From the NCBI GenBank assembly GCA_003488105.1, contig DNMS01000293.1:407-7489 (forward strand): a stretch of 7,083 bases of DNA, written 5' to 3'. This stretch comes from Rhodospirillaceae bacterium (GTDB lineage Bacteria; Pseudomonadota; Alphaproteobacteria; Rhodospirillales_A; Casp-alpha2). Made by a program: the position numbers and the translations under genes. The notes under the pieces are model-generated. The model worked only from the letters and a program-made list of their open reading frames with translations. It did no database searches and was not told the origin of the DNA. Positions 6,164 to 7,083 of this stretch are shown in pieces (position 1 is the first letter of the stretch; each line of letters starts with the position of its first letter).

Positions 6164-6910
6164 ATGTCCTTGAAAAGCTCGATCCTCTATCTGGAAAACG
6201 TCAACGTCTCGTTCGACGGATTCCGGGCTCTGCGCGATCTGTCGCTGACCGTGAAGCCCGGTGAAATGCGCGCCATCATCGGCCCCAACGGGGCCGGCAA
6301 GACGACGATGATGGACGTCATCACCGGTAAGACCAAGCCCGACAACGGCCGCGTCCTGTTCGACGAGACCGTGAACCTGACCCGCATGGACGAGGCGCAG
6401 ATCGCCTCCCTCGGCATCGGCCGCAAGTTTCAGAAACCGACCGTGTTCGAAAACCACACGGTTTGGGACAACCTGGTGTTGGCGTTGAAATCCGGGCGGC
6501 GGGCCTGGGACACCCTGTTCCACCTCACGGGGACCAAGGACCGCAAGGAGATCGAGGATATCCTCGAAATCATCCGCCTGACCCGCGTGAAGGACGAGGT
6601 GTCCGCCAACCTGTCCCACGGGCAGAAGCAATGGCTGGAGATCGGCATGCTGCTGGCCCAGGACCCCAAGCTTCTGCTGGTCGACGAGCCGGTTGCCGGC
6701 ATGACCGACGCGGAAACGGAAGAAACGGCACGCCTGCTGCGTGACATCGCCCAGCGCCATTCCGTGGTCGTGGTCGAACATGACATGGCCTTCGTGCGCG
6801 ACCTGGACGTGCAGGTCACGGTGCTGCACGAAGGGGCCGCCATCGCCGAGGGTACGCTCGATTACGTCAGCGCCGACGAGCGCGTCATCGAAGTCTATCT
6901 GGGCCGCTAG
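6164..6910 (+). CDS. urtD: Urea ABC transporter ATP-binding protein UrtD
   Basis: UrtD is one of the two cytoplasmic ATPases that power urea import. The 248-residue length is normal for the family. All ABC motifs are present in order: Walker A GPNGAGKTT (40-48), Q-loop Q90 within the UrtD-like stretch GRKFQKPTVFEN, signature LSHGQ (150-154), Walker B LLLVDEP (170-176) with catalytic E175, D-loop AGMTDAE, and switch H206 in VVEHDM. The histidine in LSHGQ replaces the usual glycine but is what UrtD proteins typically have. The ATG at 6164 follows the urtC stop by four bases, with AGGAAGGGG at 6146-6154 as the ribosome-binding site. Earlier in-frame starts would lie inside urtC and lack homology. 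Confidence 0.95.
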   Translation: MSLKSSILYLENVNVSFDGFRALRDLSLTVKPGEMRAIIGPNGAGKTTMMDVITGKTKPDNGRVLFDETVNLTRMDEAQIASLGIGRKFQKPTVFENHTVWDNLVLALKSGRRAWDTLFHLTGTKDRKEIEDILEIIRLTRVKDEVSANLSHGQKQWLEIGMLLAQDPKLLLVDEPVAGMTDAETEETARLLRDIAQRHSVVVVEHDMAFVRDLDVQVTVLHEGAAIAEGTLDYVSADERVIEVYLGR

Positions 6911-6927
6911 GGAAAGGAAGACGAGAG

Positions 6928-7083
6928 ATGCTTGAAGTCCAAAATGTCGACCTGTTCTACGGCGCCGCCCAGGCCCTTCGCGGTGTCAGTATGAAGGCCG
7001 AGGTCGGCAAGGTCACCTGCGTCCTGGGCCGCAACGGCGTCGGCAAGACCAGCCTGCTGCGCGCCATCGTCGGCCATCACCCC
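6928..7083 (+). CDS. urtE: Urea ABC transporter ATP-binding protein UrtE (partial, 5' end only)
   Basis: The last 156 bases encode the first 52 residues of the second urea-transporter ATPase, cut by the right edge. It begins MLEVQNVDLFYGAAQALRG and contains a Walker A motif GRNGVGKTS at 34-42. The GRNGVGKT form, with valine in place of the usual alanine or serine, is characteristic of UrtE/LivF-type subunits. AAGGA at 6914-6918 gives a ribosome-binding site nine bases before the ATG, and the gap to urtD is 17 bases. Identity as UrtE rests on the motif and on its place as fifth gene in urtABCDE. Confidence 0.9.
   Translation, partial: MLEVQNVDLFYGAAQALRGVSMKAEVGKVTCVLGRNGVGKTSLLRAIVGHHP

Noticed and set aside
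6611..6625. LSHGQ in place of LSGGQ in UrtD as a possible defect
   Set aside because: The histidine form is typical of UrtD proteins as I know them, and all other ATPase motifs are intact.

Overview
The window looks like chromosomal DNA from a GC-rich proteobacterium, most likely an alphaproteobacterium and perhaps a marine Rhodospirillales relative. The evidence is the strong G/C bias at third codon positions, the form of the urea-transporter proteins (including a UrtB with a long exported N-terminal domain), and a fused phosphoenolpyruvate mutase/nucleotidyltransferase. This placement is an inference; there is no rRNA or other marker gene here.

Left part (1-1587, minus strand): the first 529 codons of a two-domain phosphonate-biosynthesis protein, open to the left edge. 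Residues 1 to about 300 are a phosphoenolpyruvate mutase (PepM/AepX) with the complete EDKX5NS catalytic motif. From about residue 309 there is a sugar-nucleotide-type nucleotidyltransferase domain resembling PntC, the enzyme that makes CMP-2-aminoethylphosphonate. The protein therefore points to a cell-surface phosphonate (phosphonolipid or phosphonoglycan) pathway.

Middle (1588-1991): a 404-base divergent intergenic region, distinctly AT-rich from about 1780 to 1910, and full of apparent regulatory structure. The clearest element is a near-consensus sigma-54 promoter (TTGGCACG-N4-TTGCC, 1927-1943) aimed at urtA. Upstream of it lie an IHF-like site, three perfect short dyads and four copies of ATTTGC/GCAAAT. 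On the aepX side there are three ATAGGT direct repeats spaced 10 and 11 bp apart, roughly one helical turn.

Right part (1992-7083, plus strand): a urea ABC transporter operon in the standard order urtA-urtB-urtC-urtD-urtE. UrtA is the periplasmic binding protein, UrtB and UrtC the two permeases, and UrtD and UrtE the two ATPases. UrtE is cut by the right edge after 52 codons. Genes B to E are tightly packed (4-nt overlap, 4-nt gap, 17-nt gap). urtA is separated from urtB by 119 bases holding a strong GC hairpin without a U-tract, consistent with higher expression of the binding protein. The sigma-54 promoter fits control of urea uptake by nitrogen limitation.

The transporter genes themselves are ordinary. 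The parts most worth a second look are the promoter region and the divergent pairing of a phosphonate-synthesis gene with a nitrogen-scavenging operon. I see no mobile element, CRISPR array, tRNA or rRNA. I found nothing that clearly amounts to an undescribed system.
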